Shown here: one piece after another, positions 7,428-14,880 of the stretch
Layout of the letters: each line of letters starts with the position of its first letter
Numbering within the stretch: the stretch's first letter is position 1
Source of the DNA: a virus
IMG/VR virus record: IMGVR_UViG_3300034374_000175
Location: 1-22,203 of that record
Reading direction: 5' to 3' (one strand)
Length of the DNA stretch: 22,203 bases
The notes under the pieces: generated by a model
The model's input: only the letters and a program-made list of their open reading frames with translations
What the model was told of the DNA's origin: nothing
Database searches by the model: none
Position numbers and translations under genes: made by a program

Positions 7428-8378
7428 ATGGCTGTTTTTACAACTCAAAACGCTGTTGGTGAGAAAGAGCAACTTGCCGACATCATCTACCGGATTGATC
7501 CGGCAGAAACACCAATTTTTTCCAATGTGAAAAAAGAAACATCAAACGGCATTTTCGTCGAATGGCAAGTTCAGGAGCTGACCGCCGCGTCAACTACTAA
7601 CTACCACAACGAAGGTGCAACCACCGCAACTGCTGCGGCGACACCAACTGCACGGATTGGTAACTACCACCAAATCTCAAAGAAGGTGTTTGCAACATCA
7701 GGCACACTGGATGCAGTCGATTCTGCGGGCCGTGAACGTGAACACAATTACCAAAAAGTGTTAAAAGCACTTGAGCTTCGCCGGGACATCGAAAAAGCAA
7801 TCGGTGACACAGACGTCGCACGCGACGGTTCAGACCCACGCAAGTCAGCTTCTTTGACCTGCTGGATGTCAAATGGTAGTGTGGGTGCCACCGGGGCCTT
7901 TGCTGTTGGTGCCGACGGCACAACAACAATCACCTCAGGCACCGCACGCCCATTGACACTTGCCCTCATCGAAGATGGGATGCAGGATGCGTGGGAAGAC
8001 GGCGGAAACCCTCGCCTGATGATTGCGTCAGCGACCAACCGTGCGAACTTCTCAGACCTGTCTGCTTCAGGCAATCTGGTGTCAAACGACGTTAACATGA
8101 CTGCCGCCAAGGAAGTCACATACGTCGGTTCAACATCAGTGTTCCTGACAGATTTCGGCACTGTTGAGGCTGTTCCATCACGCTTGTTGGGTAACGACCG
8201 TGTGTTCTTGATTGACCCAGACTTTGTGTCTCTCTGCACACTCAACGGACGTAACTTCCTTGAGCAGGAGTTGAGTCAGGACGGCGACGCAAAGACTAGC
8301 CATCTGGTGTCGGAGTGGGCGCTTAAGCCTACCGCGCCTAAGGCACATGCGGTTGTCTTCGATCTTAACGGATCATAA
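7428..8378 (+). CDS. major capsid protein (SU10-like, DUF5309 type)
   Basis: The 316-aa protein has the features of the SU10-type HK97-fold capsid family: an N-terminal segment DIIYRIDPAETPIFSNVKKE, then the WQVQELTAA stretch, TARIGNYHQISKKVFATSGT, the helix LKALELRRDIEKAIG, and the late segment RVFLIDPDFVSLCTLNGRNF with a C-terminal region near SHLVSEWALKP. An AAGGA site lies about eight bases before the ATG. It follows the scaffold and is followed by a G/C-rich hairpin. Length and residue pattern fit the family; the identification is by recognition, not by a search. Confidence 0.9.
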   Translation: MAVFTTQNAVGEKEQLADIIYRIDPAETPIFSNVKKETSNGIFVEWQVQELTAASTTNYHNEGATTATAAATPTARIGNYHQISKKVFATSGTLDAVDSAGREREHNYQKVLKALELRRDIEKAIGDTDVARDGSDPRKSASLTCWMSNGSVGATGAFAVGADGTTTITSGTARPLTLALIEDGMQDAWEDGGNPRLMIASATNRANFSDLSASGNLVSNDVNMTAAKEVTYVGSTSVFLTDFGTVEAVPSRLLGNDRVFLIDPDFVSLCTLNGRNFLEQELSQDGDAKTSHLVSEWALKPTAPKAHAVVFDLNGS

Positions 8379-8385
8379 TAAATCT

Positions 8386-8409
8386 GAGGGGGCGGGCGAC
8401 TGCCCCCTC
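8386..8409 (+). terminator. hairpin after the capsid gene, possible weak terminator
   Basis: An 8-bp perfect stem (GAGGGGGC at 8386-8393, GCCCCCTC at 8402-8409) with an 8-base loop, followed by a short pyrimidine stretch (TCTTTCAT). It lies in the 50-base gap between the capsid gene and the next gene. The T run is poor, so it may be a partial terminator that lowers expression of the downstream genes, or an mRNA-end stabiliser. Confidence 0.6.
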
Positions 8410-8428
8410 TCTTTCATAAGGGGAAAAC

Positions 8429-8752
8429 ATGAAACGAATTTTATACACCGATCCTCACACCGCAAAAGAAGTGGTTATGGATCAGCGCTCTGATGGCACA
8501 GACATCATTGAGACGACCCAGCGCTTTGACACATTGATTAAATTAAACCGGCAGATGAATAACGACTATTCAAAGGGCAGCATGATTGGCAATACCCAGC
8601 GCCATATGTCGCATGTAGCGGAAATACCAAATGTCGTGTATAATCACTTGCTAGAGACACTAGGCACGCCAGCCGAAAACCCAAAGGGCTGGAAGGCTTG
8701 GCTGAATAATAGCGAGAACCGAGACTTCAGGACAGGCGGCGGTAACGTATAA
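8429..8752 (+). CDS. conserved phage head-region protein (107 aa)
   Basis: Begins after AAGGGGAAAAC, a strong ribosome site. The sequence KRILYTDPHTAKEVVMDQRS, with a middle RQMNNDYSKGSMIGNTQRHM and a C-terminus WKAWLNNSENRDFRTGGG, matches a small protein I know between the capsid and adaptor genes of marine podoviruses. Its function is not established; a head-completion or capsid-decoration role would fit its position. Its stop overlaps the next start (TAATG). Confidence 0.7.
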   Translation: MKRILYTDPHTAKEVVMDQRSDGTDIIETTQRFDTLIKLNRQMNNDYSKGSMIGNTQRHMSHVAEIPNVVYNHLLETLGTPAENPKGWKAWLNNSENRDFRTGGGNV

Positions 8753-9396
8753 TGGCAATTGCGACCTACACAGATTTGCAGACATCCATAGCCAACTTCT
8801 TGGCGCGTTCTGACTTGACCGCGCAAATCCCTGACTTTATTGCACTGGCTGAGGCCACTATGAGCCGCGAGCTGGAGACACGCAGTCAGGAAAAGCGGGC
8901 AACTGCAAACACTGTGTCAGGCAATGAATATCTGAGCTTGCCAACTGACCTAAGAGAGGTCAGAGAGGTAAAGCTAAACACCGCGCCGCTGACTGTTTTG
9001 AGATACTACAGCCCTGTCGCGCTGGATGAGCAATACGCATCAGATGGTGGCGGCAAGCCCAAGGGCTACAGCATTGTGGGCGATGAGATAAAACTTCGCC
9101 CTGTGCCTGACGCCACATACGAAATGGAGATTGTCTATATCGGCTCAATTGAGGCGCTGTCTGCGACAAACCTCACAAACACAATCCTGAGCCGGTCGCC
9201 TGATGCTTATCTGTATGGCTCTCTCGCTGAGGCTTATGCCTACCTTCTTGATGAGACTAGGGCGGCTCAATATATGGCTCGCTTTGATAAGGCCTTGGCA
9301 CAAATAAAAGTAGATAATCAACGCGCCCATTACGGCACAGGCTCGCTGCAAATCAGCAGCATTTATCAACGGCAATCGCAAGCAGCGGGGACTTAA
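8752..9396 (+). CDS. head-tail adaptor (SU10-like)
   Basis: Adaptor proteins bind under the portal and close the head after packaging. The 214-aa product begins TYTDLQTSIANFLARSDLTA, then PDFIALAEATMSRELETRSQ, followed by LSLPTDLREVREVKL, YYSPVALDEQYAS, and a helical C-terminal region with SRSPDAYLYGSLAEAYAYL and RFDKALAQIKVDNQRA. This order (helices, short beta part, helices, with a final helical hairpin) and the sequence pattern fit the SU10-type adaptor family. Its place two genes after the capsid supports it. The start is TAATG-coupled to the previous gene. Confidence 0.75.
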   Translation: MAIATYTDLQTSIANFLARSDLTAQIPDFIALAEATMSRELETRSQEKRATANTVSGNEYLSLPTDLREVREVKLNTAPLTVLRYYSPVALDEQYASDGGGKPKGYSIVGDEIKLRPVPDATYEMEIVYIGSIEALSATNLTNTILSRSPDAYLYGSLAEAYAYLLDETRAAQYMARFDKALAQIKVDNQRAHYGTGSLQISSIYQRQSQAAGT

Positions 9397-9399
9397 ATT

Positions 9400-9789
9400 A
9401 TGTCTGCAATGAGTGACTATCTTGAGAACGAAATTCTCGACCACATCCTTGGAACCGGCGCATACACAATGCCGACCACTGTCTACGTCGGGCTGTCGAC
9501 TGCATCGTTTAACGACGACAACAGCGGCACTGAGCTTTCCGGCAGCAACTATGCGCGTGAGAGCGCCACATTCAGCGTGGCGGCCTCAGGCACAACAAGT
9601 AACAGCGGGGCAATTGAGTTCAATCCTGCGACTGGTTCTTCTTGGGGGTCAATTTCGCATTTTGGCATTTTTGACGCGCTATCCGGCGGCAATCTTTTAA
9701 TTCACGGATCGTTCACAACCGCAAAGACAATTGACGTTGGTGACATCCTGAAAATTGCTATTGGCGACCTAGACGTAACTGCGGCTTAG
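9400..9789 (+). CDS. tail-fibre-associated or minor structural protein (129 aa)
   Basis: Starts SDYLENEILDHILGTGAYTM and continues TTVYVGLSTASFNDDNSGTE, SNYARESATF, a GAIEFNPATG segment and SHFGIFDALSGGNLLIHGSF. This small beta-rich protein belongs to a widespread phage family often labelled tail fibre or minor tail protein (gp80-like in many databases). It is 129 aa, close to the usual length. Exact place in the virion is unknown to me. Confidence 0.6.
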   Translation: MSAMSDYLENEILDHILGTGAYTMPTTVYVGLSTASFNDDNSGTELSGSNYARESATFSVAASGTTSNSGAIEFNPATGSSWGSISHFGIFDALSGGNLLIHGSFTTAKTIDVGDILKIAIGDLDVTAA

Positions 9790-9798
9790 GTGTAGCTG

Positions 9799-10422
9799 AT
9801 GGCTACGCTAGAGGAACTAGATAGCTGGGGAAGCCTAGACAGTCTTGACCAATTTGGTAATCTTGAGCAGCTAGACGCGCTCGACTTTACCTTGGCGACT
9901 GCTAGTGCCAGTGTAGCCGCGACAGCAAATTCATCGTTGACAAAGATACGCACAATAGTCGCGGCTGTATCTTTGTCAGCATCATCTTCTGCAAGCGCCA
10001 GCAGGATTCTGGCTTTCGCCGCGTCCGTGACAGGTGCAGCGGCAGTTGACGCCACCATAACATTTATACGACAAGTGTCGGCGGCGGTAAGCGTTGCCAT
10101 CACAGATGCCGCAATATTAACAAGGCTTCGGAAAGTAGACGCATCAGAGACTGCGGCGGTTACGGCTACCGGCAATTACAATATGGTGTTTATTGCCTCA
10201 GGGCAGGCAGGCACATCTGTGTCGGCGTCTGGGTACCCAACCGGCACATTTGTTATGGCGGCAAATCCAAGCATTGCCACCTCGACAACAGTTAGTGGTA
10301 AGATACTTGGCGAGGAATGGTCTGACGTGTCAGACACCGCCGCAACTTGGGTTGACGCGGTTGACGCCGCAGCGATATGGTCAGATCAGGCAGGTTCAAC
10401 TGGAGTGTGGTTAGGGCAATGA
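9799..10422 (+). CDS. Ala/Ser/Thr-rich structural protein (207 aa) with LD and W repeats
   Basis: Low-complexity protein. The N-terminus has a short repeat of hydrophobic/acidic pairs (LEELDSWGSLDSLDQFGNLE followed by QLDALD), the middle is almost entirely Ala, Ser, Thr and Val (likely beta-rich), and the C-terminus repeats an acidic Trp motif (EEWSDVSDTAATWVDAVDAA then IWSDQAG). Similar LD/W-rich proteins occur before the gp10-like gene in marine phages; role unknown. Its stop overlaps the next start by 4 bases (ATGA at 10419-10422). Confidence 0.65.
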   Translation: MATLEELDSWGSLDSLDQFGNLEQLDALDFTLATASASVAATANSSLTKIRTIVAAVSLSASSSASASRILAFAASVTGAAAVDATITFIRQVSAAVSVAITDAAILTRLRKVDASETAAVTATGNYNMVFIASGQAGTSVSASGYPTGTFVMAANPSIATSTTVSGKILGEEWSDVSDTAATWVDAVDAAAIWSDQAGSTGVWLGQ

Positions 10423-11879
10423 TTAACTTTGGCGAATGGCTACCAGACCAGCCTGACTTTTCAAACGCTGGTGTTGTTGAGGCGACAAACGTGGTGCCTG
10501 CATCGTCTGGCTATCGCAGCCTGAACAGCTTTGAGCCTTATTCTGGCGCGGCCACAGGCACGATCCTTGGCATTTACTCTGTTAAGGCGTCGGACGGCAG
10601 TGGCTCAATATTTGCGGGCGACAGCACAAAGCTGTATGAGTTTGACACGACTGACAGCTCACTAACCGACATCAGCAAAGTTGGCGGGTACACGCTTGAT
10701 GCCAGCATTGGCGAGCGTTGGCGGTTTGTGAATTACGGCGACTATGTTATTGCCGCAGGCGGTATTGGTGAAAGCATACAAAAGTTTCACACAGGCACTG
10801 ACGCAATATATAGCGACCTATCAGCCTCTGCGCCAAAGGCAGACTTCATTGCGGTTGTGCGTGAGTTTGTCTGGACTGCAAACGTAGACAGTGGCTCAGG
10901 CAGGGTGCCTTGGCGTTGCCAGTGGTCTGGATTTGACGACATAACTTCGTGGACAGTTGGGTCAGATCAAAGCGATTTTCAGGACACGATGGATTGCGGC
11001 GCAATCACCGGACTGGTCGGCGGAGAATATGCGACGGTATTGATGGAGAGAGCCATTGTTCGCGCCACATACACAGGCCCGCCTCTGATCTGGCAGTTTG
11101 ATAAGGTTGAGACCGCTAGGGGCTGTAAGATTGCAGGCTCTGTGTGCAACGTCGGGCATAACGTGTTTTACCTTGCCGACGATGGCTTTATGATGTTCGA
11201 CGGCCAGCAGTCTACAGCAATTGGCGCAGAAAAAATCGACTCCTTTTTCCAGTTAGATCACGACAGTTCTTACAAGCATTTAATGACGGCCACAACTGAC
11301 CCACAGAGCAAACTGGCAATCTGGTCGTATGTGTCCACAAGCTCAACAAATGGGCGACCTGACAAGCTCCTTATTTACAACTATTTCTTGCGGAAGTGGT
11401 CTATTGCAGAGATTGCGGCAGACCTGTTGTCGCCTTTATTTACAGCCGGATACACGCTGGAGGGACTGGACACGATCTCAACTTCTATTGAGACGCTGCC
11501 TGCGTCTATGGATAGTGCGCTTTATAAGGGTGGCCAGTATCTGTTTGGTGGTGCATTTGGGGACAAGATTTACACGTTCACAGGTTCACCCCTCACAGGC
11601 ACAATTACTACTGGTGAGGCGGCTGTAAGTATGGGTCAGCACAGTATTGTTACAAGGATATACCCACATCACGAGGGTGGCACTGTCGAGATGTCTGTTG
11701 GCCTCAGGGGAACCCCAACAGACACGGTAACATTTCAAGCGGGCGGCAACACAAACGCAGATGGCTTTGTGCCGTTTCGGGCTGCCGACAGATATCACCG
11801 CGTAAAAATGATTATCAGCGGGGACTGGTCTTTTGCTCACGGCATAGATATTGAGGCTAGAAAGGTTGGCCGTCGATGA
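10419..11879 (+). CDS. probable tail hub/nozzle or DNA-stabilisation protein (P22 gp10-like)
   Basis: The N-terminus MINFGEWLPDQPDFSNAGVV, then EATNVVPASSGYRSLNSFEP, is typical of a large group of phage proteins placed with the P22 gp10 / tail-nozzle proteins, which join the head adaptor to the tail and hold packaged DNA. The rest is beta-rich with blade-like repeats (FAGDSTKLYEFD, WRFVNYGDYVIAAGG, VFYLADDGFMMFDG, KLLIYNYFLRKWSIAE). I start it at 10419 (ATGA overlap with the previous gene), giving 486 aa; an earlier in-frame start would run through the previous gene. The exact tail position is inference. Confidence 0.65.
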   Translation: MINFGEWLPDQPDFSNAGVVEATNVVPASSGYRSLNSFEPYSGAATGTILGIYSVKASDGSGSIFAGDSTKLYEFDTTDSSLTDISKVGGYTLDASIGERWRFVNYGDYVIAAGGIGESIQKFHTGTDAIYSDLSASAPKADFIAVVREFVWTANVDSGSGRVPWRCQWSGFDDITSWTVGSDQSDFQDTMDCGAITGLVGGEYATVLMERAIVRATYTGPPLIWQFDKVETARGCKIAGSVCNVGHNVFYLADDGFMMFDGQQSTAIGAEKIDSFFQLDHDSSYKHLMTATTDPQSKLAIWSYVSTSSTNGRPDKLLIYNYFLRKWSIAEIAADLLSPLFTAGYTLEGLDTISTSIETLPASMDSALYKGGQYLFGGAFGDKIYTFTGSPLTGTITTGEAAVSMGQHSIVTRIYPHHEGGTVEMSVGLRGTPTDTVTFQAGGNTNADGFVPFRAADRYHRVKMIISGDWSFAHGIDIEARKVGRR

Positions 11880-12199
11880 CTATTGAGCAGCGCACTACTA
11901 ACTTTCGCACGTTAAATCCGGTAACGGCTACGACACGCGAAATTGCCGAAGTTCTAAACCGGACAATTAACGGCGGCTTGAACAGCGTTGGCTATGTGAC
12001 GTTTCCGGCAAGCACCACGCAGACCACTGTGCAAGACCCGCGCTATTCGACGTCTAGTTTGGTGTTTTTTACTGGTGTCGACCACGACCCTTGGCACCAC
12101 AATCCGTATATTGACGGCACAAGCACTAACGGCACTATGATTATTAACCACGACAATCAGGGACACGATGCACCATTCGCCTACCTTATTATCGGCTGA
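11876..12199 (+). CDS. small structural protein of unknown function (107 aa)
   Basis: ATGA overlap (11876-11879) with the gp10-like gene. N-terminal helix region TTREIAEVLNRTINGGLNSV, then a beta-rich part: VTFPASTTQTTVQDPR, VFFTGVDHDP, and the C-terminal GTMIINHDNQGHDAPFAYLI ending in G. This arrangement (DPR near the centre and a closing nGtmxInHxN ... FxYxIIG) is common in small proteins next to the tail hub of marine podoviruses. I cannot place it more exactly. Confidence 0.65.
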   Translation: MTIEQRTTNFRTLNPVTATTREIAEVLNRTINGGLNSVGYVTFPASTTQTTVQDPRYSTSSLVFFTGVDHDPWHHNPYIDGTSTNGTMIINHDNQGHDAPFAYLIIG

Positions 12200-12560
12200 A
12201 GACAGGCTGAAAGAGAAGTTTGAGAAAAACCGCAAGTACATTGCGGATGCGCTTGAATATTCTGGCGGCACGCACTCACTCGACGATGTTTACCAAGCCT
12301 GCGCGGTCGGTGAGGCACAGTTACATCCGTTGGAAAAGTCGTGTATTATAACCGAAGTTGTTGACTACCCCAGCCTAACCGTGTGCCGCATTTGGCTTGC
12401 AGGCGGTGACTTAGATGAGCTGGTCGAGGCTGAGAAGTCTATTGCAGTTTGGGCTAAGGCTCAGGGCTGCGACGCGATGGAGATCAATGGCCGAAAGGGC
12501 TGGCAGAGGCAACTAAAAGATTACACCGCGACGTCGGTGATTTTGACAAAGGAATTGTAA
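12168..12560 (+). CDS. conserved phage protein (130 aa), weakly GNAT-like
   Basis: Overlaps the previous gene by 32 bases; AGGGA five bases before the ATG supports this start. The sequence contains ALEYSGGTHSLDDVYQACAV, then a beta strand region (CIITEVVDYPSLTVCRIWLA), then GGDLDELVEAEKSIAVWAKA with QGCDAMEINGRKGWQRQL and a final VILTKEL. The layout of strands and an amphipathic helix ending in GRKGW resembles the C-terminal half of GNAT acetyltransferases, but I see no clear acetyl-CoA binding loop (Q/RxxGxG/A), so function is open. Proteins of this type lie beside internal virion genes in many marine phages. Confidence 0.6.
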   Translation: MHHSPTLLSAEDRLKEKFEKNRKYIADALEYSGGTHSLDDVYQACAVGEAQLHPLEKSCIITEVVDYPSLTVCRIWLAGGDLDELVEAEKSIAVWAKAQGCDAMEINGRKGWQRQLKDYTATSVILTKEL

Positions 12561-12561
12561 G

Positions 12562-13524
12562 ATGAGTAAAGGCGGCGGTGGAAACACCAGAACAATTACC
12601 CAGACCACTGCTGCGCCAGAATACGCGCAGCCATTCCTAGAGTACGGATTGTCTGAGGCCAAAGAATTGTATGGCCAGCAGCCTGAATATTACAGAGGCC
12701 CAACCACGGTTGGATTTGCCCCTGAATCTGAAATGGCTCTCGCCGCGACGCGCCAACGCGCCTTAGGCGGCTCCCCACTTGTGTCTGAGGCGCAGTCGTT
12801 AACAGGTCAGGCGATGGCAGGCGGATTGCAAAACCTAGCAATGCCATACGCACAAGGGTTAGCCGGTGGCGTTAACCTCGGTGAGTCAATCGGCATGATG
12901 CGCCAGACGGCTCGCGGCGACTTCCTTGGCGGCTCACCCGGTCTTAGCGGTGCGATTGAACGCGCACTAGACCCTGTCGAGGAGCGTATGCAGGCTATGC
13001 AGAGTGGCGCTGGCCGTTACGGCAGTGGGTACGGCCAGAAAGCCGCAGCCGACGCTATGGGTCGTGTGGCTAGTGATATCGCCTATCGTGATTACGCATC
13101 AGAGAGAGCAAATCAGCTTGCGGCTCAACAAAACCTCGCCTCACTCCAAGAGGCTCAGTACGGTAGCCAACTTCGCGGTATGGGCGCACTTGGTCAACTT
13201 AGTGCGGCAGATATACAGCGACGCCTTGGCGCGGCAGCAGCCGCCCCCGGTATGGCAGAACTTGATTACGCTGACTTGGCGAAATTGGGTGCCGTCGGAG
13301 CTGCTAGAGAAGGCCAATCACAGGCTGAACTTCAGGCTGACATTGAGCGTTTCAATATGGAGCAGCAGCAGCCACTTACGTCTTTGGCAAACTATATGGC
13401 AACCGTCCAAGGTGGTACTGTTGGCGGGCAAAGCACGAGGCCAGTGTTCAGAAACCCGACAGGTGACTTCCTTAGCGGCTTGAGCGGTTTGGCTGGAATT
13501 GGCAAGGCATTTGGGATTTTATAG
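12562..13524 (+). CDS. probable internal virion/ejection protein (320 aa)
   Basis: N-terminal GGGGNTRTITQTTAAPEYAQ is a tail-region signature I know from such proteins. Residues about 60-260 are Ala/Gly/Gln-rich and mostly helical, with GMMRQTARGDFLGGSPGLS, SGAGRYGSGYGQKAAADAM, and repeated AQYG/GxLGQL segments; the C-terminus is Gly-rich (LSGLSGLAGIGKAFGIL). Amphipathic Ala/Gly-rich helices fit a protein stored in the head and released into the envelope at infection. First of three consecutive genes of this character. Exact role is inference. Confidence 0.55.
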   Translation: MSKGGGGNTRTITQTTAAPEYAQPFLEYGLSEAKELYGQQPEYYRGPTTVGFAPESEMALAATRQRALGGSPLVSEAQSLTGQAMAGGLQNLAMPYAQGLAGGVNLGESIGMMRQTARGDFLGGSPGLSGAIERALDPVEERMQAMQSGAGRYGSGYGQKAAADAMGRVASDIAYRDYASERANQLAAQQNLASLQEAQYGSQLRGMGALGQLSAADIQRRLGAAAAAPGMAELDYADLAKLGAVGAAREGQSQAELQADIERFNMEQQQPLTSLANYMATVQGGTVGGQSTRPVFRNPTGDFLSGLSGLAGIGKAFGIL

Positions 13525-13539
13525 GTTAGGGGACTAAGC

Positions 13540-14880
13540 ATGTCTGTAGGAACGGAAACATTTTTACGGTTGTTGCGGGAGCAGCAGCAGGCGGCTCCGA
13601 CGCCTATGGCTAATATACAGAGGCCGTATCAAGTCCAAGGCGCGCGCGGGCCAGTGCCAGCGCCTATGGCTTTGCGGCGCCCAACACCGCCAAGCGCTAT
13701 GCCGACCGCGCCTAAGCTGTCACCTATGATGCAGGCAATCGCCAACCGCGCAGCTATGTCAAAGCTGACACCGGGTGCCGGTCAAGTCGGCCTGCCAACT
13801 GGTGGCGCAGGTGGCATGCCTCAGCCTAGTGCGCCTACAATGCCTCAGGGCGGCGGCGCACCAGCGGCGACTACATTTGGCCAGCGATTTGCCCAACCTC
13901 AGACACAGGCGCTTCTTGGTGCTGCTATTGCAGGCGCTGAGGCTTCAGGCTACCAAGACCGTCCGGTTTCGCTCGGTCAGGTTCTGGGGCGTATGGGCGC
14001 TGGCGCTATGGGTGGCTATCAAGCCGCTGAGGATCGCATTGCGGCGCAGAAGGCGGCTCAGGCACCAAAGATACAAGTCGCCGGAAAAGACATTTATCGC
14101 GTTTATCCTGATGGCCGAGTTGAAAGACTTAGCGGTGGTGCTGGAGCCACTACGTCTGTCGAAATCAAATCAGAGGCTGGCCGGTACATGACTGAAGACG
14201 GAAGAATTATCCAAGCTGTTTTAGGCAAAGATGGTTCACTGTACGAGGCTGGTGCGGCAAGCACAGACAAAAAGCTAGACCCATCAAAACTTACAATTGT
14301 AGACCCATACACAACCCTTGATTACAAAGCGGTTCAAAAGCACAAAAAAGACGAGATATTGGCTCCAGAGAGAACTTTAAAAATAATTGATAGATTTGCC
14401 ACTCAAATTGAGTCAGGTTCGCAAGGTTATTTTGACAGGTTAAAAAAGAGAATTTCGACTAAAATTAAAAACTTTTCAAGCAGCAGTGACTATTCAGAGC
14501 AGGAAGTCATCGACGCGCTGCAAGAGGGGACGCTTACCCAGTTGGTTGGAGCTGCCCGACTTGAGCTATTCGGCCCCGGCGTTATGACAGAGTTTGAGCA
14601 GGAAATGGCACGTCAAGTTTTGGCTGGCAGTTTTGACAACCTAAGAAAAGAAATTGCCTTGCCGCGATTAAAACAATTTAGAGACGCATTTTACGATCAA
14701 TATGTAAACAATGTAAATTTCTACAACAATCAGCCAGTCGTTAAATCTCAAAAAATGACTTTAACCCCATACAGCGGCTTTGACTGGAGTAAGCTAGACG
14801 GCGGTCAAGCAGGGTCTGGCGCTCCGGCGGCAAGCGGTAACACCACAACCGGCGGCAATACTTGGAGCGTTATAAGATAA
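13540..14880 (+). CDS. probable internal virion protein (446 aa)
   Basis: Start supported by TAGGGGAC upstream. The N-terminal third is rich in Pro, Ala, Met and Gly and looks disordered (MPQPSAPTMPQGGGAPAATT). The middle carries a segment AGKDIYRVYPDGRVERLSGG, and the C-terminal half (residues about 240-415) is charged and helical: DYKAVQKHKKDEILAPERTL, then DALQEGTLTQLVGAARLELF and GPGVMTEFEQEMARQVLAGS. The last pattern is seen in phage proteins next to ejection proteins. The stretch at about 14280-14480 is visibly richer in A+T than the rest of the gene. Function not known to me. Confidence 0.6.
   Translation: MSVGTETFLRLLREQQQAAPTPMANIQRPYQVQGARGPVPAPMALRRPTPPSAMPTAPKLSPMMQAIANRAAMSKLTPGAGQVGLPTGGAGGMPQPSAPTMPQGGGAPAATTFGQRFAQPQTQALLGAAIAGAEASGYQDRPVSLGQVLGRMGAGAMGGYQAAEDRIAAQKAAQAPKIQVAGKDIYRVYPDGRVERLSGGAGATTSVEIKSEAGRYMTEDGRIIQAVLGKDGSLYEAGAASTDKKLDPSKLTIVDPYTTLDYKAVQKHKKDEILAPERTLKIIDRFATQIESGSQGYFDRLKKRISTKIKNFSSSSDYSEQEVIDALQEGTLTQLVGAARLELFGPGVMTEFEQEMARQVLAGSFDNLRKEIALPRLKQFRDAFYDQYVNNVNFYNNQPVVKSQKMTLTPYSGFDWSKLDGGQAGSGAPAASGNTTTGGNTWSVIR

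Noticed and set aside
7748-8245. 165-aa open frame on the minus strand within the capsid gene
   Set aside because: Lies fully antisense to a well-recognised capsid gene, with no ribosome site of note and a sequence that looks like a shadow of the capsid codons.
10377-10418. Longer start for the gp10-like protein
   Set aside because: It would add 14 residues read from inside the previous gene; the ATGA overlap at 10419 and the family-typical N-terminus fit better.
13004-13483. 159-aa open frame in a second + frame inside the 320-aa internal protein gene
   Set aside because: Composition is what a frame-shifted Ala/Gln-rich gene gives; no ribosome site or family pattern.
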